Shown one piece after another: positions 49,585 through 57,215 of a stretch of 61,447 bases of DNA (its first letter is position 1; each line of letters begins with the position of its first letter). This stretch comes from Clostridia bacterium (GTDB lineage: Bacteria > Bacillota > Clostridia > Peptostreptococcales > Anaerovoracaceae), in assembly GCA_024403135.1 (NCBI GenBank), contig JAKSSK010000005.1:1-61447 (forward strand), in the 5' to 3' direction. The position numbers were made by a program, and so were the translations under genes. The notes beneath the pieces are model-generated. The model did no database searches. It worked only from the letters and a program-made list of their open reading frames with translations, and had not been told where the DNA came from.

Positions 49585-52173
49585 TTAAAACAGGGTCTTT
49601 GCAAGTTCAAATGCCTCATTAATCTTGGATGGATCCTTAGCGCCAGCTTGAGCCATGTTGGCCTTGCCGCCTCCCCCACCCTGGCATACACTAGCAACCT
49701 GCTTAATGATGTTTCCAGCGTGATATCCTCTTTCAACTACATCGTCTGTAAGTGAAACTAGGAATGTTACCTTGCCATTACTTATTGATGCAAATACCAT
49801 TGCAACTGACTTGTGGTCCTTCTTAATATCGTCGGAAAGGTTTCTTAAATCCTCTATGTTGTAATCTGAGAATTCCTTTGTAATAACCTTAACGTCGTTA
49901 ACTGCTGTAGCTGTAGCTAGCATATCGTCTAGCTCTGAGCCCATAGCCTGCTTCTTAAAGTCATCCAGTTCCTTCTTGGTAGCTTTTACTTCTTCAGTAA
50001 GCTGCTTAACCCTATCTACAAAGTTATTCTTGTTAGCCTTAAGAACCTCTAATCCTTCATTTACAAGGCTTTCCAGGTTATTTGCTTCTTGTAGTACGCC
50101 TAATCCTGTAACAGCTTCTATTCTTCTTACTCCTGAAGCTACACCAGATTCAGATAGAATCTTAAATGCTCCAATTTCACCTGTATTTCTAACGTGAGTA
50201 CCGCCGCAAAGCTCTACTGAGTAGTCTGAAATATTTACTACCCTAACTACGTCGCCGTACTTTTCGCCGAATAGGGCCATAGCACCAAGCTTTTGAGCTT
50301 CAGCAATTGGCATCTCCTTAATATCTACGTCCATGAAGCGGCTAATTGCCTCATTAACCAAGGATTCTACCTCTTTTAACTGATCTCTTGAAACAGCTTC
50401 AAAGTGTGAGAAATCGAAGCGCAGTGAGTTACCTGTTACGCTTGAACCTGCCTGCTCAACGTGAGTTCCTACTACCTCTCTAAGTGCCTTTTGAAGTAGA
50501 TGGGTTGCAGTGTGGTTTCTAGCTACTGCAAATCTATGCATTCTGTTAACTACTAGGGTAACCTCGTCCCCTTCCTTAACAGATCCATTTACCACTTCAC
50601 AAGTGTGACAGAAGTATCCGTCCTTCTTTTCCACGTTTGTAACTACAAGCTGAGCGTCATCTGAGAATACATCTCCAACGTCTGCAGTCTGTCCGCCGCT
50701 TGTTGCATAAAACGGTGTTTTATCCACGTAAAGCTTAACCTTCTTATCCTGTTCCTTTACATGAAGGACCTTAGCTACAGTTTCTAGTTCGTCGTAGCCA
50801 GTGAAAATGGTCTTTTCAAAATTGAACTCTTCTTCCTGCTCATCCCAAGCTTCATCGGAAGTGTCCTTTCTTGAATTTCTAGCTCTTTCCTTTTGAGCCT
50901 TCATGTTTACGTCGAAGCCTTCCTTATCTACAGTAAATCCATTTTCAGCAAGGATTTCCTCAGTAAGTTCAATAGGAAAACCGTATGTATCGTAAAGTTT
51001 AAAGGCCTTTGCACCGTCTAAAATGGACTTCTTAGCCTGTTTTAGCTCATCAACGTATTCCTTTATTATTTCTTCACCTTGACCTATTGTCTGGGCGAAT
51101 TTTTCTTCTTCAACCTGGATGATTTTTTGGATGTATTCCTTCTTTTCAATGATCTCTGGATAAGCTTCTCCTGAAACTTCCATTACCTTGTTTGACATCT
51201 CATAAAGGAATGATCCCTTGATACCAAGGTTTCTGCCGTGTCTTGCAGCTCTACGGATAATTCTTCTTAGAACGTATCCCCTACCCTCGTTTGATGGCAT
51301 AATGCCGTCAGCTATCATGAATGTCATAGCTCTTAGGTGGTCAGTGATGATTCTAATTGAAACATCAGTCTTAGCCTTGCCGTCCATGTATTTAACGCCA
51401 GCTTTTTCAACTATGCCGTTAAGGATATATCTAATTGTATCTACATCGAATATTGAGTCTGTGCCCTGCATTACGCAAGCCATTCTTTCAAGACCCATAC
51501 CGGTGTCGATGTTAGGATGTTCTAGGTTTGAATAGCTTCCGTCCTCTTCCTTTGAAAACTGTGTGAATACGTGGTTCCATATTTCAAGGAATCTATCGCA
51601 GTCGCATCCTGGCTTGCAGTCAGGCTTTCCACATCCAAACTCTTCTCCTCTATCGTAGAAGATTTCTGAATCTGGTCCGCAAGGTCCAAGACCTATCTCC
51701 CAGAAGTTGTCTGACTTACCTAGTCTAACGATGTGGCTAGGATCCATTCCTAGGCTCTTCCAAATGTTTTCAGCCTGGTCATCTTCTTCGTAAACTGTAG
51801 CCCAAAGCTTATCCATTGGAAACTCTAGTACCTTAGTTAAGAATTCAACTCCCCAGCTAAGCGATTCAGATTTGAAATAGTCGCCGAATGAGAAGTTACC
51901 TAGCATCTCAAAGAATGTACCGTGTCTAGCAGTAAGACCAACGTTATCTATATCCCCAGTTCTAATGCACTTTTGACAAGTACACATTCTCTTTCTAGGT
52001 GGTTTTTCTGTACCTGCGAAGTATGGCTTTAGTGGGGCCATACCAGAATTTATGATCAATATAGAGTTATCGTTCTTAGGAATTAGGCTGGCAGATTTAC
52101 CAACATAATGGTCCTTAGACTCGAAAAAATCTAAAAATCTTTTCCTTATTTCATTTAAACCTAAATTTTCCAT
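49585..52173 (-). CDS. alaS: Alanyl-tRNA synthetase
   Basis: A class II synthetase of 862 residues with aminoacylation, editing and C-terminal oligomerisation domains. The N-terminal INSGMAPLKPYF near 41, the editing-site HTATHLL near 555 and CGGTHV near 656 are intact, and a glycine-rich CQGGGGGKANMAQAG lies near 832. AAGGAGGAT precedes the ATG. A promoter in the 42-nt gap after mnmA probably drives alaS-ireB-ruvX; no T-box is present. Confidence 0.98.
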   Translation of the reverse strand: MENLGLNEIRKRFLDFFESKDHYVGKSASLIPKNDNSILIINSGMAPLKPYFAGTEKPPRKRMCTCQKCIRTGDIDNVGLTARHGTFFEMLGNFSFGDYFKSESLSWGVEFLTKVLEFPMDKLWATVYEEDDQAENIWKSLGMDPSHIVRLGKSDNFWEIGLGPCGPDSEIFYDRGEEFGCGKPDCKPGCDCDRFLEIWNHVFTQFSKEEDGSYSNLEHPNIDTGMGLERMACVMQGTDSIFDVDTIRYILNGIVEKAGVKYMDGKAKTDVSIRIITDHLRAMTFMIADGIMPSNEGRGYVLRRIIRRAARHGRNLGIKGSFLYEMSNKVMEVSGEAYPEIIEKKEYIQKIIQVEEEKFAQTIGQGEEIIKEYVDELKQAKKSILDGAKAFKLYDTYGFPIELTEEILAENGFTVDKEGFDVNMKAQKERARNSRKDTSDEAWDEQEEEFNFEKTIFTGYDELETVAKVLHVKEQDKKVKLYVDKTPFYATSGGQTADVGDVFSDDAQLVVTNVEKKDGYFCHTCEVVNGSVKEGDEVTLVVNRMHRFAVARNHTATHLLQKALREVVGTHVEQAGSSVTGNSLRFDFSHFEAVSRDQLKEVESLVNEAISRFMDVDIKEMPIAEAQKLGAMALFGEKYGDVVRVVNISDYSVELCGGTHVRNTGEIGAFKILSESGVASGVRRIEAVTGLGVLQEANNLESLVNEGLEVLKANKNNFVDRVKQLTEEVKATKKELDDFKKQAMGSELDDMLATATAVNDVKVITKEFSDYNIEDLRNLSDDIKKDHKSVAMVFASISNGKVTFLVSLTDDVVERGYHAGNIIKQVASVCQGGGGGKANMAQAGAKDPSKINEAFELAKTLF

Positions 52174-52197
52174 GAAAATCCTCCTTAAAACTATATG

Positions 52198-52226
52198 ATT
52201 TTATCATAAATTCTACTAAAAGTCTA
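52198..52226 (-). promoter_or_regulatory. Promoter of alaS
   Basis: On the minus strand: TAGACT (52226-52221, four of six -35 bases, inside the end of mnmA), a 17-bp spacer and TAAAAT (52203-52198), preceded by an extended TGA. Confidence 0.65.
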
Positions 52227-53238
52227 TTATTCCGCCGCCAATTACCACATCTCCGTCGTAAAATACGATGGACTGGCCAGGAGTAATGGCTCTAACAGGT
52301 TCTTTAAACCTTGTTACTACCTTTTCACCCACTGAAACGATCTCAGCTTCAACAGGAACCTGTGTGTATCTAGTCTTAGCTGTTAGATTATTTGCATCAA
52401 ACTTATTGAATATGTTATCTACTGAGGTTACCTCTGTTTTAAATAGATCCTCGTTATCTCCTAGTGTTACCTGATTACAGCTACAATCTATATTAGTAAC
52501 GAATGCAGGTTTACCAAGTGCTATTCCTAGGCCCTTTCTCTGGCCTATGGTGTAGCAGTGTATTCCCTGGTGCTCACCTAAGACATTGCCATCCTTATCC
52601 ACGAAGTTACCCTTCTGGCATTTCACTCCCTTTTCTTCTAGGAAATCCACGTATGAACCTTCAAGGAAGCATATGTCCTGGGAATCCTTTTTCTTTGCAT
52701 TATCCATCCCGAAATCTTCTGCCATTTTTCTAGTTTCATCCTTGTTTTCAAAGTCATATAGGGGAAGAAGAAGTCTAGATAAAACGTCCTGACCCAGTCT
52801 ATACAGCATGTATGACTGATCCTTCTTTTCGTTCTTTCCTTTACAAACGAAGTATGTATCATCTACCTTTGTTATTCCTGCATAGTGGCCAGTTGCAATG
52901 TACTTTGCCCCTTCCCTATCAGCAGCATCAATAAGTGACTTAAACTTAACCATTGGATTACATATGATGCAAGGATTAGGAGTTCTACCCTCTTTATATG
53001 CCTTAAGAAAGTCTCCGATGACAATATCTTCAAATCTATCCCTAACATCTTCATAGATGAACTTGATGCCTAGAGAATTAGCCATCCTTTCAGCTTCTTC
53101 TCTTCCCTTTCCTAGTGCATCAAAATAGAAAGCTATTACCTCATAGCCTTGCTCTTTTAAAACTAAAGCAGCGGTAGTGGAATCCACTCCGCCGCTTAAA
53201 CCTAATATTACCTTTTTTTCATCTAAACTATTCTTCAT
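52216..53238 (-). CDS. mnmA: tRNA 2-thiouridylase
   Basis: MnmA thiolates U34 of Glu, Gln and Lys tRNAs, using sulfur from a cysteine desulfurase. The 340-residue protein has the PP-loop LGLSGGVDST near 12, the catalytic cysteine in NPCIICN near 90 and the second in SQDICFLEGS near 187. The nifS and iscU genes directly upstream supply the sulfur. I choose ATG 53238, which overlaps the iscU stop; an in-frame ATG seven codons earlier is possible. alaS follows after a new promoter. Confidence 0.95.
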   Translation of the reverse strand: MKNSLDEKKVILGLSGGVDSTTAALVLKEQGYEVIAFYFDALGKGREEAERMANSLGIKFIYEDVRDRFEDIVIGDFLKAYKEGRTPNPCIICNPMVKFKSLIDAADREGAKYIATGHYAGITKVDDTYFVCKGKNEKKDQSYMLYRLGQDVLSRLLLPLYDFENKDETRKMAEDFGMDNAKKKDSQDICFLEGSYVDFLEEKGVKCQKGNFVDKDGNVLGEHQGIHCYTIGQRKGLGIALGKPAFVTNIDCSCNQVTLGDNEDLFKTEVTSVDNIFNKFDANNLTAKTRYTQVPVEAEIVSVGEKVVTRFKEPVRAITPGQSIVFYDGDVVIGGGIIDF

Positions 53239-53683
53239 CTGGAATCTCTTCTTCGGCATCTGGGTCTTCTTCCTGGAAAGGATCGAATCCTTCTAGGCCC
53301 TTGTAAGTCTTACCGTGCTTATCTGCATAGTCCCAAATTGCCTTCTTAATAGCTACGTCTGCTAATACTGAGCAGTGATGCTTAACTGGTGGAAGTCCGC
53401 CTAGCGCATCTATAACGTCCTTGTTTGTAATTTTAAGTGCATCTTCAATTTCTTTTCCGATGATCATTGATGTTGCCATTGATGATGAAGCGATTGCGCT
53501 ACCGCAACCAAATGTTTTAAATCTTGCATCTGTAATGACATCATCTTCAACCTTGATTTGAATCTGCATCATATCTCCGCATACAGGTGATCCGTATACT
53601 CCTTGTCCATCTGGATTTTCTAATTCTCCAACGTTCTTTGGATTTAGAAAATGATCCATTACTATATCGTTATATAAAGCCAT
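53228..53683 (-). CDS. iscU: Iron-sulfur cluster scaffold protein IscU/NifU-like
   Basis: A 151-residue scaffold on which Fe-S clusters are built. The three cluster-binding cysteines are at SPVCGD near 35, FGCGSA near 61 and HHCSVL near 104. A strongly acidic tail (EEDPDAEEEIPDEE) extends the chain about 20 residues beyond the core. It follows nifS by 3 nt, and both precede mnmA; the trio is typical of Clostridia lacking the Suf-type arrangement at this locus. Confidence 0.95.
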   Translation of the reverse strand: MALYNDIVMDHFLNPKNVGELENPDGQGVYGSPVCGDMMQIQIKVEDDVITDARFKTFGCGSAIASSSMATSMIIGKEIEDALKITNKDVIDALGGLPPVKHHCSVLADVAIKKAIWDYADKHGKTYKGLEGFDPFQEEDPDAEEEIPDEE

Positions 53684-53686
53684 ATA

Positions 53687-54856
53687 TTACCATCCTTTCT
53701 TGGTGTCAACCGATGAGATCTGACGAAGTCTACTTACTACTTCTTCCAGTGAATCTACAACGTAATCAATATCTTCTTTAGTGGTAGGGTCACCTACTGT
53801 AAGTCTAAGTGATCCATGTATTCTAGTAACAGGAATGCCTATTGCTGAAAGTACGTGTGAAGGCTTAAGTGACTTTGATGAGCAGGCAGAACCTGTTGAA
53901 ATTGAAATGCCCTTCTGGTCTAGAAGAATAAGCATTGCTTCGCCTTCAATGTATTCAAAAGTAATATTTGCATTACCTGGATGTCTAAATTCCTTTGAGC
54001 CGTTATAGTAGGTGTCTGGAATTCTTCTAAGAATCTCACTTACCATGTAGTCTCTAAGTTCGCTTAAGTGCTTAACGTGCTCATCGAAGTTTTCTTTAGC
54101 AAGCTCAGCAGCCTTACCAAAGCCAACTATAGCTGGTAGGTTTTCTGTACCTGCACGCTTACCCATTTCCTGAGCTCCGCCGTGAACGAAGTTTGAAATC
54201 TTAAGTCCCTTGCGGATGTATAGAGCGCCTTCGCCCTTAGGTCCGTATATCTTATGTGATGACATGGATAGTAAATCTACCCCAAGATCCTTTACGTCGA
54301 TTGGAACGTTACCAAGTGCCTGAACTGCGTCAGTGTGGAAGATAACTCCGTGTTCCTTTGCTATCTTTGCCAGTTCCTTGATAGGTTCAATAGTTCCTAT
54401 TTCGTTATTTACAAGCATTACGCTAGCGAATATTGTCTTGTCTGTAATTGCATCTTCGAAAACTTTTGGATTTACCCTGCCGTCTTCTTCAACAGGAAGA
54501 TAAGTTACATCGTAACCTCTCTTTGCAAGGAATTCAAATGTATGAAGCATTGCGTGGTGCTCGATTTCAGTTGTGATAATGTGATTACCTTTTTCCTTGA
54601 AGGCATCGCATGCTCCGAATACTGCCCAGTTATCTGCTTCTGATCCTCCAGCTGTAAAGTACACTTCTCTTGGTGAAGCGTTTATTAAGCTAGCTACCTG
54701 ACTTCTAGCATTTTCTACAGCTTCCTTTGCCTCTAAACCGATGGAATACAGGCTTGAGGGATTACCAAAGTTTTCTGTGTAAAATGGAAGCATTTCCTTT
54801 AAAACTTCCTCTTTTACTGGTGTAGTTGCAGAGTAATCTAAATATACCTTTCTCAT
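53687..54856 (-). CDS. nifS: Cysteine desulfurase
   Basis: A 389-residue PLP enzyme (NifS/IscS type) that takes sulfur from cysteine for Fe-S clusters and tRNA thiolation. It has YLDYSATTPV at the start, HHAMLHTFE near 103, the PLP lysine in SMSSHKIYGPKG near 201 and the persulfide cysteine in GSACSSKSLKPSHVL near 326. The start at 54856 follows AAAGGAG; the longer frame reads into the promoter. nifS, iscU and mnmA are one unit. The symbol iscS is equally fitting. Confidence 0.95.
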   Translation of the reverse strand: MRKVYLDYSATTPVKEEVLKEMLPFYTENFGNPSSLYSIGLEAKEAVENARSQVASLINASPREVYFTAGGSEADNWAVFGACDAFKEKGNHIITTEIEHHAMLHTFEFLAKRGYDVTYLPVEEDGRVNPKVFEDAITDKTIFASVMLVNNEIGTIEPIKELAKIAKEHGVIFHTDAVQALGNVPIDVKDLGVDLLSMSSHKIYGPKGEGALYIRKGLKISNFVHGGAQEMGKRAGTENLPAIVGFGKAAELAKENFDEHVKHLSELRDYMVSEILRRIPDTYYNGSKEFRHPGNANITFEYIEGEAMLILLDQKGISISTGSACSSKSLKPSHVLSAIGIPVTRIHGSLRLTVGDPTTKEDIDYVVDSLEEVVSRLRQISSVDTKKGW

Positions 54857-54886
54857 TTTCTGCTCCTTTATGTTAAAACTAATAGT

Positions 54887-54913
54887 ATTATACCTTTTTA
54901 AAGGGTAATTCAA
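54887..54913 (-). promoter_or_regulatory. Promoter of nifS-iscU-mnmA
   Basis: On the minus strand: TTGAAT (54913-54908) and a perfect TATAAT (54892-54887), but with a 15-bp spacer, shorter than ideal. The predicted start is near 54880, 24 nt before the ATG. Confidence 0.55.
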
Positions 54914-54916
54914 ACA

Positions 54917-55108
54917 TTAATTTTGCTCTAAATCTTCAACAAATTCAATATCTAAATTATCCAGCTGAGCTCTGAAGTTTTTGCGAAAAGCTTCCAAGTA
55001 TATTCTTCTAAGTTCTGCTTGCTCAATAAGTTCCTCATCGGTTAAGCCGACGGTCTTTTTCTTGTTTGCAAGTTCGTTAATTCTATCTATTAACTTTTGG
55101 TCTATCAT
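54917..55108 (-). CDS. DUF896 family protein YnzC
   Basis: A 63-residue helical-hairpin protein. The text LIDRINELANKKKTVGLTDEE near the start and AELRRIYLEAFRKN near 31 are the DUF896 signature. In Bacillus ynzC is the last gene of the SOS operon yneA-yneB-ynzC; its function is unknown. Here it lies alone after spo0A behind its own promoter, with no LexA box seen, about 6 kb from the SOS gene. Confidence 0.93.
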   Translation of the reverse strand: MIDQKLIDRINELANKKKTVGLTDEELIEQAELRRIYLEAFRKNFRAQLDNLDIEFVEDLEQN

Positions 55109-55138
55109 ACAAATCTCCTAATTAAAAAAATCTATATG

Positions 55139-55167
55139 ATTATATCACAAAATTAAAGATTAACCAA
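55139..55167 (-). promoter_or_regulatory. Promoter of ynzC
   Basis: On the minus strand: TTGGTT (55167-55162, in the last codons of spo0A), a 17-bp spacer and a perfect TATAAT (55144-55139). Confidence 0.65.
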
Positions 55168-55939
55168 CCTTTCTTTCAAGTCTAAGTTTATCTGCAACAA
55201 TAGCTATAAATTCTGAGTTTGTAGGCTTTCCTTTCTGAGATTTTACGGTGTATCCAAATAGGTTAGCTAGTGTATCCAAATTGCCTCTTTCCCAGGCAAT
55301 TTCAATTGCATGTCTAATGGCTCTTTCAACCCTGGTAGCTGTGGTGTTATTCTTTATTGCTATCCTAGGATAAAGCTCCTTTGTGACAGCGTTAAGTATC
55401 TCCATGTTCTCAACAGCAAGAGCTATGCCATCCCTAAGATACCTGTACCCTTTAATGTGTGCAGGAACCCCCATATCGTGGATGATGTTTGTTATCTCCA
55501 TCTCAAGGTCATACGCCCTGATGGATTCCTTTAATACGTTAGGCTGCTTTAGATAGTTTGAATCCTTGTTGCATAGCTGAAGTATCCTTCTTGAAAGTAT
55601 CTTAAGATTGATTGGCTTTACCATGAAGAAATCTGCTCCAAGATCGATGGCCTTTTGTACTACCACATCCTGAGATAAGCCTGAAGTGACTATCACGTGT
55701 GGCATCATAAGGTTTTCGTACTCGTTAAAGTGTTCCAAAACTCCAAATCCATCAAGCTTTGGCATGATGATATCCAGTATGAGTACATCAACCGGCACCT
55801 TTTTAATTAGACTTATGGCTTCAAGGCCATCTGATGCTACGAAACATACCTTGATTTCCTCCCTCTTTTCAAAGAAGTCCGTAAGCACCTGCGTAAACTG
55901 ACTGTTGTCATCAATAATCCCAATTCTTACATTATTCAT
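55160..55939 (-). CDS. spo0A: Sporulation transcription factor Spo0A
   Basis: The master response regulator of sporulation. The 259-residue protein has a receiver domain with acidic pocket D10/D11, phospho-acceptor Asp56 in [12 protein letters not shown] and the FMVKP lysine near 107, and the C-terminal DNA-binding effector domain of full length with [19 protein letters not shown] near 152 and [10 protein letters not shown] near 208. All suggest a working protein. TAGGAGG precedes the ATG. The usual partner spoIVB is absent; a ComEA-like gene is upstream, and a perfect palindrome lies 38 bp before the start codon. Confidence 0.96.
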   Translation of the reverse strand: MNNVRIGIIDDNSQFTQVLTDFFEKREEIKVCFVASDGLEAISLIKKVPVDVLILDIIMPKLDGFGVLEHFNEYENLMMPHVIVTSGLSQDVVVQKAIDLGADFFMVKPINLKILSRRILQLCNKDSNYLKQPNVLKESIRAYDLEMEITNIIHDMGVPAHIKGYRYLRDGIALAVENMEILNAVTKELYPRIAIKNNTTATRVERAIRHAIEIAWERGNLDTLANLFGYTVKSQKGKPTNSEFIAIVADKLRLERKVG

Positions 55940-55977
55940 TGTTTTCTACCTCCTAATCCCAATATATGCCTTTACCC

Positions 55978-55994
55978 TGTGACAATGTGTCACA
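55978..55994. promoter_or_regulatory. Perfect palindrome upstream of spo0A, possible operator
   Basis: TGTGACA-ATG-TGTCACA on the plus strand is a perfect 7-3-7 inverted repeat that ends over the comEA stop codon. No T-run follows on the minus strand, so it is not a standard terminator. Half-sites look like those of Crp/Fnr or Rex regulators, but the 17-bp period matches neither exactly. Confidence 0.45.
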
Positions 55995-56517
55995 ATTTAA
56001 TGTATGGCTTCATCTTTTCGAAGGTTTTCTCCCCTATTCCGCTTACCTTCATAAGGTCTTCAAGCTTTGAAAAGCCACCGTTTTCTTTCCTGTAGTTAAT
56101 TATTTTTTCACTGGTAGCAGGCCCAATTCCAGATATTGTTTCTAGCATCTTAGCATCCCCTTTATTTATGCTAATCTTGCCAGAGCTATCCTCTTTAGAT
56201 GGAATTATTAGCTTCATTCCATCAGTAATGCCTTCAGCCTGATTTATGGCATTTAGATCAGCCTTTTTAGTTACTCCTCCAGCCTTTTCAATTACCTGGT
56301 ATATCCTATCTGAAGATTTCATCTCATAGACTCCAGGATTAACAACTTCTCCTGAAATATCTACGTAAATTGTTACATCTTTAGGAGGTTCTTCCTCTAC
56401 CACCTGGGCATTAGTGCCATCTGAAGTAAAAAAAATAGCAGTAATAATGGACATAATTATTACCGCTATATATACATACTTCCTATTTTCTCTTAATATG
56501 TTTTGAATCTTCTCCAT
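55990..56517 (-). CDS. comEA: ComEA-like helix-hairpin-helix DNA-binding protein
   Basis: A 175-residue membrane-anchored DNA receptor of the competence ComEA type: an N-terminal helix (residues ~13-31), a SLBB-like domain (VDISGEVVNPGVYEM near 50), and a double HhH domain (ISGIGPATSEKIINYR near 127; VSGIGEKTFEKMKPYI near 157). ComEC and ComEB genes are not next to it. I choose ATG 56517, seven bases after AAAGGGGG; ATG 56523 is too close to the site. It may share a transcript with spo0A. Confidence 0.85.
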   Translation of the reverse strand: MEKIQNILRENRKYVYIAVIIMSIITAIFFTSDGTNAQVVEEEPPKDVTIYVDISGEVVNPGVYEMKSSDRIYQVIEKAGGVTKKADLNAINQAEGITDGMKLIIPSKEDSSGKISINKGDAKMLETISGIGPATSEKIINYRKENGGFSKLEDLMKVSGIGEKTFEKMKPYIKL

Positions 56518-56539
56518 TTTCATTCCCCCTTTTAAGTCA

Positions 56540-56572
56540 AAGGTAATTGAAATGGAAAATATTGTCAATATT
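56540..56572 (-). promoter_or_regulatory. Possible promoter with palindrome upstream of comEA
   Basis: On the minus strand a perfect -35 TTGACA (56568-56563), a 17-bp spacer and a poor -10 TACCTT (56545-56540). The -35 box is embedded in a perfect palindrome, AATATT-GTC-AATATT on the plus strand (56558-56572), over the stop codon of the preceding gene. A weak -10 with a covered -35 is what an activated or repressed promoter looks like; none is proven. Confidence 0.35.
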
Positions 56573-57215
56573 AAATTTCAAAATCTTTAAAGCCAATTTT
56601 TGTCCTAGTAACTTCTATGTCGCTTCTAGATACTTTCATGTCGGAAAATGTCAAGAACGTTGAAATTAAAAGCTCTGGACTAAGGTTTGAAATGCTGCCT
56701 TGATCAAGGGTAATTGTCATAATATTATTATTGTATACCAATTCCCTTATCTTGTCTTTTATATCTACTTCCTTAAGTTCCTTGCTCTTTTTGGACTTCT
56801 TTAAGGCGATGATTTTATCCTGAGCTAAATAGTTTTCAACATTTGTAATGTTCTCAGGAAATACTACCTCGTATACTGCATAATCACATATGGCTGCTAA
56901 GGATTTAACATCATCTTCAAGGTACTTCACATCGATTATGTCTATTCCTTCAGGCATTACCTCTCTAAGCTTATCCTTTAAGTACCACGGCTGGTAGTTT
57001 TCCAATGTTTCTATCTCCAGAATCTCCCTAAGCCCTGTGTATCCAAGTGATAGAGGCTGTCCAAAGCTCATCTTAGGATGAGGATTAAAGCCTTGTGAAT
57101 ATGCTAGCTTAATGCCCTGCTTTCTAATTGACCTTCTAAAAAGCCTGTTTATATCTAGATGTGAGGTGTACTTTGCATATCCCGTCTTTGAAAAGATGAT
57201 CACGTATCTACTCAT
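56571..57215 (-). CDS. TIGR03936/DUF2344 protein, partner of a radical SAM protein
   Basis: A 214-residue protein of unknown function that in most Clostridia directly follows the TIGR03960 radical SAM gene, as here. The opening YVIIFSKTGYAKYTSHLD and FRRSIRKQGIKLAYSQGFNPHPKM near 26 are the family signature. The ATG at 57215 has GGGAGGT eight bases upstream. In other genomes the pair stands before rng, rplU and rpmA; here it stands after obgE and no rng gene is present. Confidence 0.9.
   Translation of the reverse strand: MSRYVIIFSKTGYAKYTSHLDINRLFRRSIRKQGIKLAYSQGFNPHPKMSFGQPLSLGYTGLREILEIETLENYQPWYLKDKLREVMPEGIDIIDVKYLEDDVKSLAAICDYAVYEVVFPENITNVENYLAQDKIIALKKSKKSKELKEVDIKDKIRELVYNNNIMTITLDQGSISNLSPELLISTFLTFSDMKVSRSDIEVTRTKIGFKDFEI

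Noticed and set aside
52503..52792. Plus-strand ORFs antisense to mnmA
   Set aside because: Composition follows the mnmA reading frame; no start context or known domain.
55940..55977. Sigma-H promoter and Spo0A boxes before spo0A
   Set aside because: An ACAGGGTAA-like -35 is present but no acceptable GAAT -10 at 11-12 bp, and no TGTCGAA box; too weak to call.
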